NCBI GenBank assembly: GCA_020852955.1
Contig: JADYZW010000047.1
Span: 150,436-214,435 of the forward strand
Length of the DNA: 64,000 nt
Source of the DNA: Deltaproteobacteria bacterium
GTDB taxonomy: Bacteria; Desulfobacterota; Binatia; UTPRO1
Direction: 5' to 3'
Part shown: in pieces, positions 45,448-54,004 of the stretch
How positions within the stretch are numbered: position 1 is the stretch's first letter
Layout of the letters: every line of letters begins with the position of its first letter
Notes under the pieces: generated by a model
What the model was told of the DNA's origin: nothing
What the model saw: only the letters and a program-made list of their open reading frames with translations
The model's database searches: none
Program-made: the position numbers and the translations under genes

Positions 45448-46209
45448 TCAGCGCGGCAGCACGGCGAGCACGGCGGCGGCCTTCGCACGCAGCGCCGCCG
45501 ACGGCGCGTGCCCCGCGAGCGCAGCGAGCCACTCCTCGACACCGCGCGGATCCGCAGCGGCCCCGTGGAGGATGCGCGCCAGGACGACGTCGTCGACGGG
45601 CGCGAGCGTCGAGAGGTACGCGGCCTCGACCTCGGGATCGCGCGCGAACGCGGCGAGCGCGACGTCGCGGGCTGCCGCGCGCGCCGCCGGGTCGCGTTCC
45701 CCGACCGCGACGTGCAGCACCAGCCCGATCGGCGCCGCGTCGCCACCGACCGCCGCCGCGAGTGGTCCCGCGACGGCGACCGGACGCTGCAGCACGACCG
45801 CCTGCTCCTCCTCGTCTGCGAGCGGCGGCCTGGGCGAGGAGGTCGTCCCGACGGACGGCGCCGGCGTCACCGGAACGCCGCGCGTCAGCAGGTCGATCGT
45901 GCGCAGCGAACCGTCGGCGGCGTAGGTCAGCATGAAGCTCTCGGCGCCGAGCAGGCGCGCGAGACCGTCGGCGACCGGCAGCGCCGTGAAGTCGATCGTG
46001 ACCGAGCGCGCCTCGACCTCGCCGCGCAGAGCGGCGCGCGTCGCCGCCGCGATCTCGACGAGCACGCGGTCGAGCGGCGCATCGACGACCCTCACGCTCA
46101 GCCGACCGTCCTCCCAGCGCACGCCCGCCGGCGCCGGCGTCGCCGCCGCGTCGGCGCGCGCGGCCGCGACGAGGCACCCGAGCCAGAGCGCGATTCCGAG
46201 CGAGCGCAC
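45448..46209 (-). CDS. Secreted STN/secretin-like domain protein
   Basis: A 253-residue exported protein I can only partly place. From GTG 46209 it has a short signal peptide ending near ARADA. Residues 28-110 resemble the STN/secretin N-domain, with VRVVDAPLDRVLVEIAAATR and SVTIDFTALPVADGLARLLG. The C-terminal part (about 150-253) is Ala-rich and helical, like HEAT repeats. No secretin channel or TonB receptor follows. The region between 46210 and 46276 holds no other gene. Start choice is moderately certain; the open frame runs further upstream without a signal peptide. Confidence 0.7.
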   Translation of the reverse strand: MRSLGIALWLGCLVAAARADAAATPAPAGVRWEDGRLSVRVVDAPLDRVLVEIAAATRAALRGEVEARSVTIDFTALPVADGLARLLGAESFMLTYAADGSLRTIDLLTRGVPVTPAPSVGTTSSPRPPLADEEEQAVVLQRPVAVAGPLAAAVGGDAAPIGLVLHVAVGERDPAARAAARDVALAAFARDPEVEAAYLSTLAPVDDVVLARILHGAAADPRGVEEWLAALAGHAPSAALRAKAAAVLAVLPR

Positions 46210-46276
46210 GCCGCGACTCTGCCGCCAATCGGCGCCGGATGCGAGGACGAACCGGGGGCCGCCCTCCTCGATCGGA

Positions 46277-48985
46277 TCAGCGCATGAGGGCCATGGGCTC
46301 GGTCGAGACCCCGTAATGCGGACGCGCCGCGACCCGCGCGAGGCACGCCCGCGCCCCGATCCGGCCGGCCAGGAGATCGGCGTAGGCGGCGAGCACCCCT
46401 GCGGTCTCCTCGCGGGTCTCACGCACCAGCTCCACCCGGAAGCGGCGCACGCCGCGCGCGACGAGCTCCGGTGCGAGCTCGGCGGCGGACTGCAGCTCGC
46501 CGTTGAAGACCGTGTTGCGGCAGCCGACGTCGACGATCACCGGGTGGGTCCGCCCGGTGTGGTCGCGGAGCGCGACCTCGTGGCGCTCGCACGGCCGGCC
46601 GCAGGTGCGGTAGTCCCGGCCGCCCGAGAGCAGGTGCGCGTACACGCAGTGCTCGGTGTGGAAGGTCGGGACGCGGTGGTGCAGAACGACGGTGAAGCGC
46701 TCGGCGGGCGCGGCGTCGAGGAGCGCCCCGAGCTGGGCGCGGTCGAGGTCGTAGGACGGCGTCAGCGTATCGAGGCCGCGCGCGAAGAGCTCGGCCGCCG
46801 TGATCGAGTTGGCGACGTTCAGCGAGAAGTCGCCGTGCAGGAGCGGACGCGGCGCGCCCGGCGCCAGCCCCTGGAAGGCGACGAGCGCGCCCCAGTGGCG
46901 CACGAGCACGGCGTCGGGCGCGAGCGCCGCGAGGCGCCGGTCGTAGCCCTCCTCGCCGGGCTTCTGCACGCGCACGGTCGCGAGCGTCACGTGCAGACCC
47001 GCCGCGCGCGCGCGTGCGACCGCCCTCCCGAGGCCAACGAGCTCCATCCAGTCGAGCTCGACGGCGCGGGCGCCGCCCGCGATCACGGCCTCGAGCTGCT
47101 CGGCGCTGCGACAGAGCGCGACCAGCTCCGGCGCAGCGGGGACGACCCAGCGCGACGGACGGACCCGCCGCGCCGCCGCGCGGAGCCCGGCGGCGACGGC
47201 GCCCTGGCGCACCTCGCGCGCCGGGCCGCACTCGACCGCCGGCAGGAGCGCGGCGACGAGCGCGCGCCGCACGCGCTTCAGCTCCGAGACCGGCACGTGC
47301 AGGCCGGGCGCGAGCCCGGCCACGTCGAGCGCCGAGCGCGCGCAGCCGTCGAGCGCCGAGCGCTCGCGACGGTCGATCGCCGCGCCCGCACCGCAATCGA
47401 CCGTCGCGAGCGCGAACGGCGTGCCGCCGAACGCCGCGAGCTTGTCGCGCAGCACGTCCGGCGTGAGCCCCTCGCCCGCGGCGCGCCGCAAGACCGCCGC
47501 CGTCGTCGCCTCGGCGCGCGCGTGCCCCGCGGTCGCGACCACGCGGAGCGGCGCGCCGGCGCGCCCCTCGACGACGAGCGCCACCGGCACGCGGCCCGTC
47601 GGCTCGCCGGACGCCGCCATGTGCGCGGCCTCGCGCGCGATCGTCGGATCGCTCGTCACCCATACGCGGTCGCCCGCCGCGACCCGCGCGAGGTCCGGAC
47701 CGGGCCGCCCGAAGCGCAGCACCCAGCCGTCGCGAATCGGCTCGACCGCGAAGACCGGGCCGCCGGGCTCGCGCGGATCCTCGGGGTGTCCGGCGTCGAA
47801 GACGATGCCCATGCCCGGGCGGGGGTCGAGCGCGGCCGCCCGCGGCCCGCCGCGCACGACCGCGGCCCCATCGAGCCCGTGAAGCGCCGCCGCCGGCGCG
47901 CCGAGCGGCGCCGCGACCGCGACCGCGCTCGCGCGCCCGCCCGTCCACGGCCGGCCGCTCGCGTCGCGAACGACCGTCACCACGCCCCGCCCGACCGTCG
48001 CCACGCGTCCGAGGAAGACACCACGATGCTTCGGGAAGCGCCCCTCGACGAGCGTCTGGTGATCGGAGCCGCCGAGGAAGCCGTCACCGAAGCCGCGCGT
48101 GTAGACGAGGCTCGTCCGGAGCAGATCGTCCCGCGCGCCCGTGACGTCCGCGGCGCGGGCTCCGCCCGGCCGCGTCACCGCGTCGACCCAGTGTCGATAC
48201 GCCGCCGTCGCGGTCGCGACGTAGGCGGCGCCCTTCTGCCGGCCCTCGATCTTGAGCCCGCGAACGCCGAGCGCGGCGAGATCGGCGACGGCGCGGAGCC
48301 CGGCCAGATCCTTCGGCGAGAGGAGGTACGCCACGTCGCCGAGGTCGCGCACCTCGCCGTCGAGCACGAGAGCGTACGGCAGGCGGCACGACTGCGCGCA
48401 CTGGCCGCGGTTCGCGGAGCGGCCGCCCCAGGCCTCCGAGGTGAGGCACTGGCCCGACCACGCCACGCAGAGCGCGCCGTGGATGAACACCTCGAGCTCG
48501 AGGTCCGTCCCGGCCGCCAGCCGGCGGATCTCGTCGATCGAGAGCTCGCGGGGCACGACGATCCGCGCCGCTCCGAGGCTCGCGGCGAAGGCCGCACCTT
48601 CCCTGCTCGAGATGGTCATCTGCGTGCTCGCGTGCACCGGCAGCGCGGGACAGATCGCGCGCGCCAGCACCGCAACCGCGGGATCCTGCACGATGAGCGC
48701 GTCGACGCCGGCTTCCGCAGCCCGCCGTACGACGCGCTCCACGACGTCGAGCTCGGACTCGAAGACGAGCGTGTTCACCGCGAGGTGCGCCCGCGCGCCG
48801 GCTCGATGGACGCGCGCGACCGTCGCCGCGAGGTCGGCGAGCGCGAAGTTGCCGGCCCGGGCGCGCGCGTTGAAGCCCTCCCGGAGCCCGAAGTAGACGG
48901 CGTCGGCGCCGGCCGCGAGCGCGGCCTGCAGGGCGTCGAGATCGCCGGCGGGCGCCAGGACCTCCGGGACGGACGGTGGTCGCAT
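46277..48985 (-). CDS. U32 family peptidase/RlhA-like, double-length
   Basis: A 902-residue protein of peptidase family U32. The N-terminal barrel begins VPEVLAPAGDLDALQAALAAGADAVYFG and has IHGALCVAWSGQCLTS plus NRGQCAQSCRLPY, a Cys cluster expected to bind an iron-sulfur centre. A middle DUF3656-type region follows. From about residue 610 a second barrel-like part begins, with GARAVELDWMELVGLGRAV, GDFSLNVANSITAAELFARG and a C-terminal TEHCVYAHLL, TCGRPC and VDVGCRNTVFN Cys set. RlhA of E. coli hydroxylates 23S rRNA, so an RNA-modifying role is likely. It is longer than RlhA. Confidence 0.9.
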   Translation of the reverse strand: MRPPSVPEVLAPAGDLDALQAALAAGADAVYFGLREGFNARARAGNFALADLAATVARVHRAGARAHLAVNTLVFESELDVVERVVRRAAEAGVDALIVQDPAVAVLARAICPALPVHASTQMTISSREGAAFAASLGAARIVVPRELSIDEIRRLAAGTDLELEVFIHGALCVAWSGQCLTSEAWGGRSANRGQCAQSCRLPYALVLDGEVRDLGDVAYLLSPKDLAGLRAVADLAALGVRGLKIEGRQKGAAYVATATAAYRHWVDAVTRPGGARAADVTGARDDLLRTSLVYTRGFGDGFLGGSDHQTLVEGRFPKHRGVFLGRVATVGRGVVTVVRDASGRPWTGGRASAVAVAAPLGAPAAALHGLDGAAVVRGGPRAAALDPRPGMGIVFDAGHPEDPREPGGPVFAVEPIRDGWVLRFGRPGPDLARVAAGDRVWVTSDPTIAREAAHMAASGEPTGRVPVALVVEGRAGAPLRVVATAGHARAEATTAAVLRRAAGEGLTPDVLRDKLAAFGGTPFALATVDCGAGAAIDRRERSALDGCARSALDVAGLAPGLHVPVSELKRVRRALVAALLPAVECGPAREVRQGAVAAGLRAAARRVRPSRWVVPAAPELVALCRSAEQLEAVIAGGARAVELDWMELVGLGRAVARARAAGLHVTLATVRVQKPGEEGYDRRLAALAPDAVLVRHWGALVAFQGLAPGAPRPLLHGDFSLNVANSITAAELFARGLDTLTPSYDLDRAQLGALLDAAPAERFTVVLHHRVPTFHTEHCVYAHLLSGGRDYRTCGRPCERHEVALRDHTGRTHPVIVDVGCRNTVFNGELQSAAELAPELVARGVRRFRVELVRETREETAGVLAAYADLLAGRIGARACLARVAARPHYGVSTEPMALMR

Positions 48986-49111
48986 GGAAGGGCGGGCACG
49001 GTATCACCGCGGGTCGTCACCCGGAACTCCGCGCGCTCCGAAACGGCCCGCCCGCCCGGCCTCGCGAGAGCGGCGCGGTCGGCGACCCGAGCGACGTCGC
49101 GCCGCCCGGGC

Positions 49112-49669
49112 TCAGACGGCGAGCGCGCGCGCCTTCGCCGCGAGGCGGGCCACGCTCTCGTCGTGCGCGACGCCGAGCGGCGCGTCGGCGCGAAACCAGC
49201 GCAACGCCAATGACTCGTTGCTGATCGTGAAGGTCGCGCCCGGCGGCGCGACCACGAGGAAGCGGACATCGTAGTGGACGTGCGCGGGCTCGCCGGAGCG
49301 CGCCGGGATCACGTGGGCGTCGAGGTCGAGGGGCTGCACGCACCCGTCGATCGCCGCGAGCGCGAGGCCCGCGATGCCCGATTCCTCGCGCGCCTCGCGC
49401 AGCGCCACGCGCGCCGCATCGGCGTCGCCGTCGGCGTGGCCGCCGACCTGGAGCCAGCGCCCGAGCTTCCGGTGATGGGTCAGCAGGTACGCCGTGCGGT
49501 CGTGCGACACGAGCCACGCGGAGCCGGTGATGTGCCCCGGAGCGCAGGCGCGCTCGAAGCACTCGGGATGGGCGGAGATGAAGGCCGCGAAGCGCGCGGC
49601 GACGGCGTCCTCCGCCGGGAAGCGGAGCGCGTACGCCGCGACGAGATCGAGCAAGGGCCACCGGTGCAC
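49112..49669 (-). CDS. NUDIX hydrolase
   Basis: A 185-residue NUDIX protein. The box reads GGHADGDADAARVALREAREESG, a known variant in which Asp-rich residues replace part of the usual GX5E spacing while REAREESG is intact. Upstream are an HPECFERACAPGHITGSAWL region and LTHHRKLGRWLQ. The start codon is taken as GTG 49669 (VHRWPLLDLV), 8 bases after the PEBP stop; longer starts overlap that gene. The substrate is probably a nucleotide diphosphate or an alcohol diphosphate. Confidence 0.85.
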   Translation of the reverse strand: MHRWPLLDLVAAYALRFPAEDAVAARFAAFISAHPECFERACAPGHITGSAWLVSHDRTAYLLTHHRKLGRWLQVGGHADGDADAARVALREAREESGIAGLALAAIDGCVQPLDLDAHVIPARSGEPAHVHYDVRFLVVAPPGATFTISNESLALRWFRADAPLGVAHDESVARLAAKARALAV

Positions 49670-49676
49670 CGCCGGG

Positions 49677-50246
49677 TCACCGTCCCGGAGCGGGCGTGCC
49701 GCGCTTCTCGTAGGTGCCGACCAGCACCGCCTCCGCGAGCACGTGCCCGGCGATCGCACGCTCGAGGTCGGCCTTGGTCGAGATCGCGGCGTCGGCGAGT
49801 CCGATGCCGAGGGCGTAGAGCGTGTGGAAGTAGCGGTGCCGGCCGACCGGGGGGCACGGACCGCCCCAGCCTGGACGCTTCCAATCGTTCTGTCCTTCGC
49901 GGGCGCCGGCGGGCATCGCGCGGCCGCTGGCGCCCGCGGGGAGGCCGGTCGCCGTCGGCGGGATCGCGTACGCGACCCAGTGCACCCAGGTCGTGCGCGG
50001 CGCCCGCGGGTCGGGCGCGTCGGGATCGTCGACGACGAGCGCCAGGCTCCGCGTGCCCGCCGGCAGGTCCGACCACGCGAGCGGGGGCGACAGGTCGGCG
50101 CCCTCGCAGGTGTGCTCCACGGGGATCTCGCCGTGCGCCGCGAAGCTCGTCGATGCGAGCGTCATGGCCGTGGCCGCGCCCCCGGACGCGGACACCCCCG
50201 TCCACGCGGCGATGACAAGGAACAGCCGGCGCGATGCGCGCGTCAT
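49677..50246 (-). CDS. YbhB/YbcL family PEBP-like protein, exported
   Basis: A 189-residue phosphatidylethanolamine-binding-protein-like polypeptide. An N-terminal signal peptide (about 27 residues) is followed by EHTCEGADLSPPLAW, the DDPDAPDPRAPRTTWVHWV motif and GGPCPPVGRHRYFHTLYAL. These are the ligand-site motifs of the bacterial PEBP family. Its cellular role is not established. It is upstream of the NUDIX gene by 7 bases on the same strand, so both may be co-transcribed. Confidence 0.9.
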   Translation of the reverse strand: MTRASRRLFLVIAAWTGVSASGGAATAMTLASTSFAAHGEIPVEHTCEGADLSPPLAWSDLPAGTRSLALVVDDPDAPDPRAPRTTWVHWVAYAIPPTATGLPAGASGRAMPAGAREGQNDWKRPGWGGPCPPVGRHRYFHTLYALGIGLADAAISTKADLERAIAGHVLAEAVLVGTYEKRGTPAPGR

Positions 50247-50295
50247 GCGGCGGGTCTAGCGCGCTTCGCGACCGAAGTCGCGTCCCACGTCCGGC

Positions 50296-51156
50296 TCAGG
50301 CGGGCGGCACGAACCACACCGGACAGGGTGCCCGATGCAACACGTCGCGGGCGGTGTCGTGCGTGAAATACCGGCCGACGAACCCGCGCGCGTGCTCGCC
50401 CATGATCGCGAAGGCCGGCTCGCGCTCGTGCAGGAACGACATGATGCGCTCGCTCGGCTCGCCGCTGTCGAGGTGGCAATCGACGCGCGCCACGAGGTCG
50501 GGCGGCACGCTCTCCGTGAGCCGACGATGCATCTCGTCGTGCCCCCGGGTCGTGGTGCCCGCGTTCTCGACGTGCAGCAGGTGCAACCGGAGGCCGAGCG
50601 CGCGCGCCAGGTCGAACGCATGATCGAGCACGGGCCCGATCGCTTCGGTCCGGTCCACGGCGACGACGACCTCGGGGGCCGCGTGCCCGGGATGGGCGCG
50701 CATGCGAAGCGGCGCGGTCTCCGCGTAGCCGTCGTGGATCGAGACCACCGGACACGAGGCGCGGGCGATCACGCGCTCGGCGACCGACGCGTGCTCTTCG
50801 CTGCTCCATCCATGGCTGCCGAGCACGAGGAGATCGGCCGGCAGGCGATTCGCGAGGTCGAGGAGGATCGGGACGAGCGCGCCGCTCGTGACGCTCGCCT
50901 CGACGGGCACCGTCGTCGGCACGCCGCGCATGAGCGCGCGCATCGCGTCGTCGACCTCGGTCGCCGACGCCCGCGTGTCGCGGTGCACCTCCTTCCACTC
51001 CCAGGCCCGCGTGAGCCCCGGGGCGACCGAGGCGACGTTGTGGTGCAGCACGAGCCGGGCGCCGAACGCCTCGCAGAGCTCGCTCGCAACCGCCACCTCG
51101 CGCGCGGCGAGCTTGGTGAGGTCGACGGCGCAGAGCACGATCTTCGGCGGCCACAT
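50296..51156 (-). CDS. Tandem universal stress protein
   Basis: A 286-residue protein with two UspA domains (about residues 1-145 and 155-286). The first opens PPKIVLCAVDLTKLAAREVA and contains DLLVLGSHGWSSEEHASVAERV, then RASCPVVSIHDG. The second has EVVVAVDRTE and a matching C-terminal AIMGEHARGFVGRYFTHDTA and RAPCPVWFVPPA. G-x2-G-x9-G(S/T) ATP-binding features are clearer in domain 1. The ATG at 51156 follows an AGGAGGG site. A TATGCT element lies upstream near 51250. Role in stress response is inferred from the family. Confidence 0.9.
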   Translation of the reverse strand: MWPPKIVLCAVDLTKLAAREVAVASELCEAFGARLVLHHNVASVAPGLTRAWEWKEVHRDTRASATEVDDAMRALMRGVPTTVPVEASVTSGALVPILLDLANRLPADLLVLGSHGWSSEEHASVAERVIARASCPVVSIHDGYAETAPLRMRAHPGHAAPEVVVAVDRTEAIGPVLDHAFDLARALGLRLHLLHVENAGTTTRGHDEMHRRLTESVPPDLVARVDCHLDSGEPSERIMSFLHEREPAFAIMGEHARGFVGRYFTHDTARDVLHRAPCPVWFVPPA

Positions 51157-51284
51157 GAGGTGTCCCTCCTCTCGATCATCGACCAGCACGCGACGTGCCA
51201 GCGCGCCGAGCGGCCGAACCGCCCGGCGCGCCGTCGGCCCGTCACAGCATAGGCGCCCAGAAGGACGCGGGAATCGGAACGCGC

Positions 51285-51300
51285 TTCCCGCGGGCGGGAA
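51285..51300. promoter_or_regulatory. Perfect 16-base inverted repeat between usp and S1 gene
   Basis: TTCCCGC-GG-GCGGGAA is a perfect inverted repeat in the 194-base gap between the divergent universal-stress and S1-domain genes. It may be an operator acting on one or both. Confidence 0.4.
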
Positions 51301-51350
51301 CGCTCCGCCCTCGGATTCCGGCGCGCGAACCGCCGTGCTACCGGAGACCG

Positions 51351-52631
51351 ATGACGCCTCGCGCGCGCACGATCGTCGTCCCGCACGCCGACCTCATCGG
51401 TCGAACGGCCGTGCTCGCGGTCACGCGGCTCGGCGCCGCGGGCGCCGTCCTCGCCGAGCCCGATTGGGGGTCGAGCGACGATCCCGCGGCCGGCGGTGCG
51501 CCGCTCGTGCTGCCGAAGCGCGAGATGCCGGCCGGGACGCGCGTCGGCGACGCGCTCTCCGTCTTCGTCACCCTCGACTCCGAGGACCGGCCGATCGCGA
51601 CCACGCGCCTGCCCGCGCTCCAGCTCGGCGAGGTCGCCTTCCTGCGCGTCACCGCGGTGACGCCGGTCGGCGCCTTCGCCGACTGGGGGCTGCCGAAGGA
51701 GCTCCTGATCCCGTTCCGCGAGCAGACCCGCGACCTCCGGGTCGGCGAACGCCACCCGGTCGGGCTCTTCGTCGACAAGACGGGACGCCTCGCCGGCACC
51801 ATGCGGGTCAGCGAGATGCTGCGCGCGAAGCCGGTCGTGCGTCCGGGCGAGTGGGTCGCGGGCGTGGCGTGGCGCGCGGATCCTGCGGTCGGCCTCTTCG
51901 TGATCGTCGAGCGCCGCTTCGTCGGTCTGGTGCCGAAGAGCGAGCCGCACGGCCTCGAGCGCGGCGCGTCTGCGATGTTCCGGGTGGCCCGCCTGCGGCC
52001 CGACGGCAGGTTCGAGCTGTCGCTGCGCGCGCCGGCGCACGAGGAGATCGGCGACGACGCCGCCCACGTGCTCGCGATCCTGCGCGCCGGGGCCGGCGGC
52101 GGCTCCGTCGGCGACGCCTCGAGCCCCGAGGAGATCCGCGGCCGCTTCGGCCTCAGCAAGAAGGCGTTCAAGCGCGCCGTCGGCCGGCTCTTGAAGGAAG
52201 GCGCCGTCGTCCTCGGCCGCGACGGCGCGCTCCGCGTCCCGTCTACACCCGGAGCGCTGGAAAGATCCGGCGCGCCAGCGGCGGCACCAGCAGCATCGCC
52301 AGCAGGACGACCCCGCCGACCACGCGGTCGTCGTCGGCGAACGAGGCCGCGACGACGCTCGTACCGAGCAGGATCGCGAACCAGACGAGGTCGCCCGCGA
52401 TCGCGCAGAGCCAGCGCAGAACGCGCGGCACGTCGAGTCCGGTCGCGACCGCCCCCGCCGTGTAGACGTCGACGCCGAAGCCGATGGTGGCGACGCGGAA
52501 GAGCGCGGCCGGTCGGCTCGATGCGACGCCGCGCGCCTCGCCGTGCGCGGCCGGTGTCCCGAGCATGGCAAGCTTCAGCATCCCCTTCCCGGCGCGGCGG
52601 AGCGCGGGCACGTGCCGCGCGAGCCGCTTGA
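51351..52631 (+). CDS. CvfB-like S1-domain RNA-binding protein (no early stop)
   Basis: The first ~300 residues match CvfB/YitL-like proteins. N-terminal S1-like modules contain AFADWGLPKELLIPFREQT, a second unit contains VGLVPKSEPHGLERG, and a C-terminal winged helix reads EEIRGRFGLSKKAFKRAVGRLLKEGAVV. Proteins of this family end near here. However, the frame has no stop until 52629, so the last ~125 residues are an Arg-rich read-through opposite the 52243-52908 gene. Either the extension is real or one base is missing near 52240. The first ~297 codons are secure; the end is not. ATG 51351 is the start. Confidence 0.75.
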   Translation: MTPRARTIVVPHADLIGRTAVLAVTRLGAAGAVLAEPDWGSSDDPAAGGAPLVLPKREMPAGTRVGDALSVFVTLDSEDRPIATTRLPALQLGEVAFLRVTAVTPVGAFADWGLPKELLIPFREQTRDLRVGERHPVGLFVDKTGRLAGTMRVSEMLRAKPVVRPGEWVAGVAWRADPAVGLFVIVERRFVGLVPKSEPHGLERGASAMFRVARLRPDGRFELSLRAPAHEEIGDDAAHVLAILRAGAGGGSVGDASSPEEIRGRFGLSKKAFKRAVGRLLKEGAVVLGRDGALRVPSTPGALERSGAPAAAPAASPAGRPRRPRGRRRRTRPRRRSYRAGSRTRRGRPRSRRASAERAARRVRSRPPPPCRRRRRSRWWRRGRARPVGSMRRRAPRRARPVSRAWQASASPSRRGGARARAARAA

Positions 52632-52908
52632 AGCCGGCGAAGAGCGGGTGGCAGATCGCCGCCGCCAGCACGTCCGAGGCGGCGTAGAGCCCGAAGGTCG
52701 CCGCCGGGTGGAGGGGAATGTGGCGCGCGAGCAGCACGCCCGCCGGGATGCCGGGGCCGACCGGGGCCCAGAAGAGCGCGAACACGAGGCCGATCGGACC
52801 ACCCGGAAAGTCCTTGCCGGCCTCCAGCAGAACCCGCGCCCCGTCCGGGCCCGTCAGCCCGCTCGTCGCCAGCATGTTGTTCGGATCGAAGAGCTCGGTC
52901 GGCGTCAT
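52243..52908 (-). CDS. Multi-helix membrane protein, function unknown
   Basis: A 221-residue protein with about five hydrophobic segments. It starts MTPTELFDPNNMLATSGLTG and contains KDFPGGPIGLVFALFWAPVG and GLYAASDVLAAAICHPLFAG. The C-terminus ends LLVPPLARRIFPALRV. I do not recognise a named family. Its reading frame shows the usual high third-position G+C and it lies opposite the 3' extension of the S1 gene. It is divergent from the lipoprotein gene at 53047. Confidence 0.8.
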   Translation of the reverse strand: MTPTELFDPNNMLATSGLTGPDGARVLLEAGKDFPGGPIGLVFALFWAPVGPGIPAGVLLARHIPLHPAATFGLYAASDVLAAAICHPLFAGFKRLARHVPALRRAGKGMLKLAMLGTPAAHGEARGVASSRPAALFRVATIGFGVDVYTAGAVATGLDVPRVLRWLCAIAGDLVWFAILLGTSVVAASFADDDRVVGGVVLLAMLLVPPLARRIFPALRV

Positions 52909-53046
52909 CGCGTGAAGCGGAGAGCTTCCGGTCCGCCGCGCGCGAAGTCAATGCCGCGCGATGCCGGCGCCGCGCCGCGCCGAAATTGCGTTTTCGCGCG
53001 TCTTTGGGGTAGGACGCGACATCTCGCGGCAGGAGGAGGAGTGGCG

Positions 53047-53841
53047 ATGACACACGCGCGGCATCTGGTGGTCCTTTCGGGAGCTTTGCTCGCATTGACG
53101 GCCTCGGCGTGCGGCGGCGGCGGCGGCGGCGGGTCCAACGACGGCCGGCGCAACCCCGTGGTCTTCACCGGCAAGGGCACCGAGGTGCCGGAGATCGTCG
53201 AGGAGTTCCGCGCCCGCCTCGGCCGCGACAACGGCGGCGTCCCCGAGCGCGGCTTCACCGGGCGGCGCGAGATCGACTGGGACGCGATCCCGGACGAGAA
53301 CGCGACGCCCGCCTTCCTCCCGCCCGACTTCTTCAACAGCCGCTCGGATCCCCTGGCGCGCGGCATCCGCATCACGTCGCCGGGCAACGGCGTGCAGGTG
53401 AGCGCCGACGCCGACAACGCGAACGCCACGCCGGTCCGCTTCGGCAACTTCGGCGCGACCTATCCCCTGAACTTCCGGACGTTCAGCGCCGAGCGGCTCT
53501 TCGCCCCGATCGGCAGCACGATCGTGGACCTCGCCTTCGCGATCCCGGGATCGCCCGACCAGCCGGCGCTCACGCGCGGCTTCGGCGCCGTATTCACCGA
53601 CGTCGAGGGCGGCGGCAGCAAGATCGAGCTCTTCGCCGAGAACGACACCTCGCTCGGCGACTACTTCGTCCCGACCGATGCCGCCGGACTCTCCTTCCTC
53701 GGCGTGCTGTTCGACGATCCGGTCGTGAAACGCGTCCGCATCACCTGCGGCAACGAGCCCCTCGGTCCGCTCGAGGTGGACGACCTCGACGTCGTGGCGC
53801 TCGACGACTTCATCTACGGCGAACCGCAGCCGCAGGACTGA
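53047..53841 (+). CDS. Lipoprotein, conserved domain of unknown function
   Basis: A 264-residue lipoprotein. Its signal peptide ends ALTASAC with the lipobox Cys followed by a poly-Gly run of seven. The body contains NFGATYPLNFRTFSAERLF, RGFGAVFTDVEGGGSKIELF and a C-terminal EVDDLDVVALDDFIYGEPQP. This pattern, GFGAVF-DV and a closing DDFIYGEP, recurs in many secreted bacterial proteins of unknown role. The ATG at 53047 is preceded by a long AGGAGGAGGAG site. A weak TTGCGT-N18-TAGGAC lies upstream near 52986-53015. Confidence 0.82.
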   Translation: MTHARHLVVLSGALLALTASACGGGGGGGSNDGRRNPVVFTGKGTEVPEIVEEFRARLGRDNGGVPERGFTGRREIDWDAIPDENATPAFLPPDFFNSRSDPLARGIRITSPGNGVQVSADADNANATPVRFGNFGATYPLNFRTFSAERLFAPIGSTIVDLAFAIPGSPDQPALTRGFGAVFTDVEGGGSKIELFAENDTSLGDYFVPTDAAGLSFLGVLFDDPVVKRVRITCGNEPLGPLEVDDLDVVALDDFIYGEPQPQD

Positions 53842-54004
53842 ACGCGACGACGCGAGGCGCGCCGAACGCCGGCGCGCCTCGCCGTCACCCGCCGCCGCCC
53901 GATCGGCCACACCGACCGCTCGGCGGCCCAGAGATCGGTGACCCGACGCGGCATCGCGAGCGCCATCGATGCGAGCGCGCGTTGCCGACCCGGCACAGAC
54001 CTCT

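Noticed and set aside
45932-49213. 1093-residue open frame opposite the U32 gene
   Set aside because: Shadow frame; charged low-complexity translation with no recognisable domain. The U32 gene on the minus strand is firmly supported.
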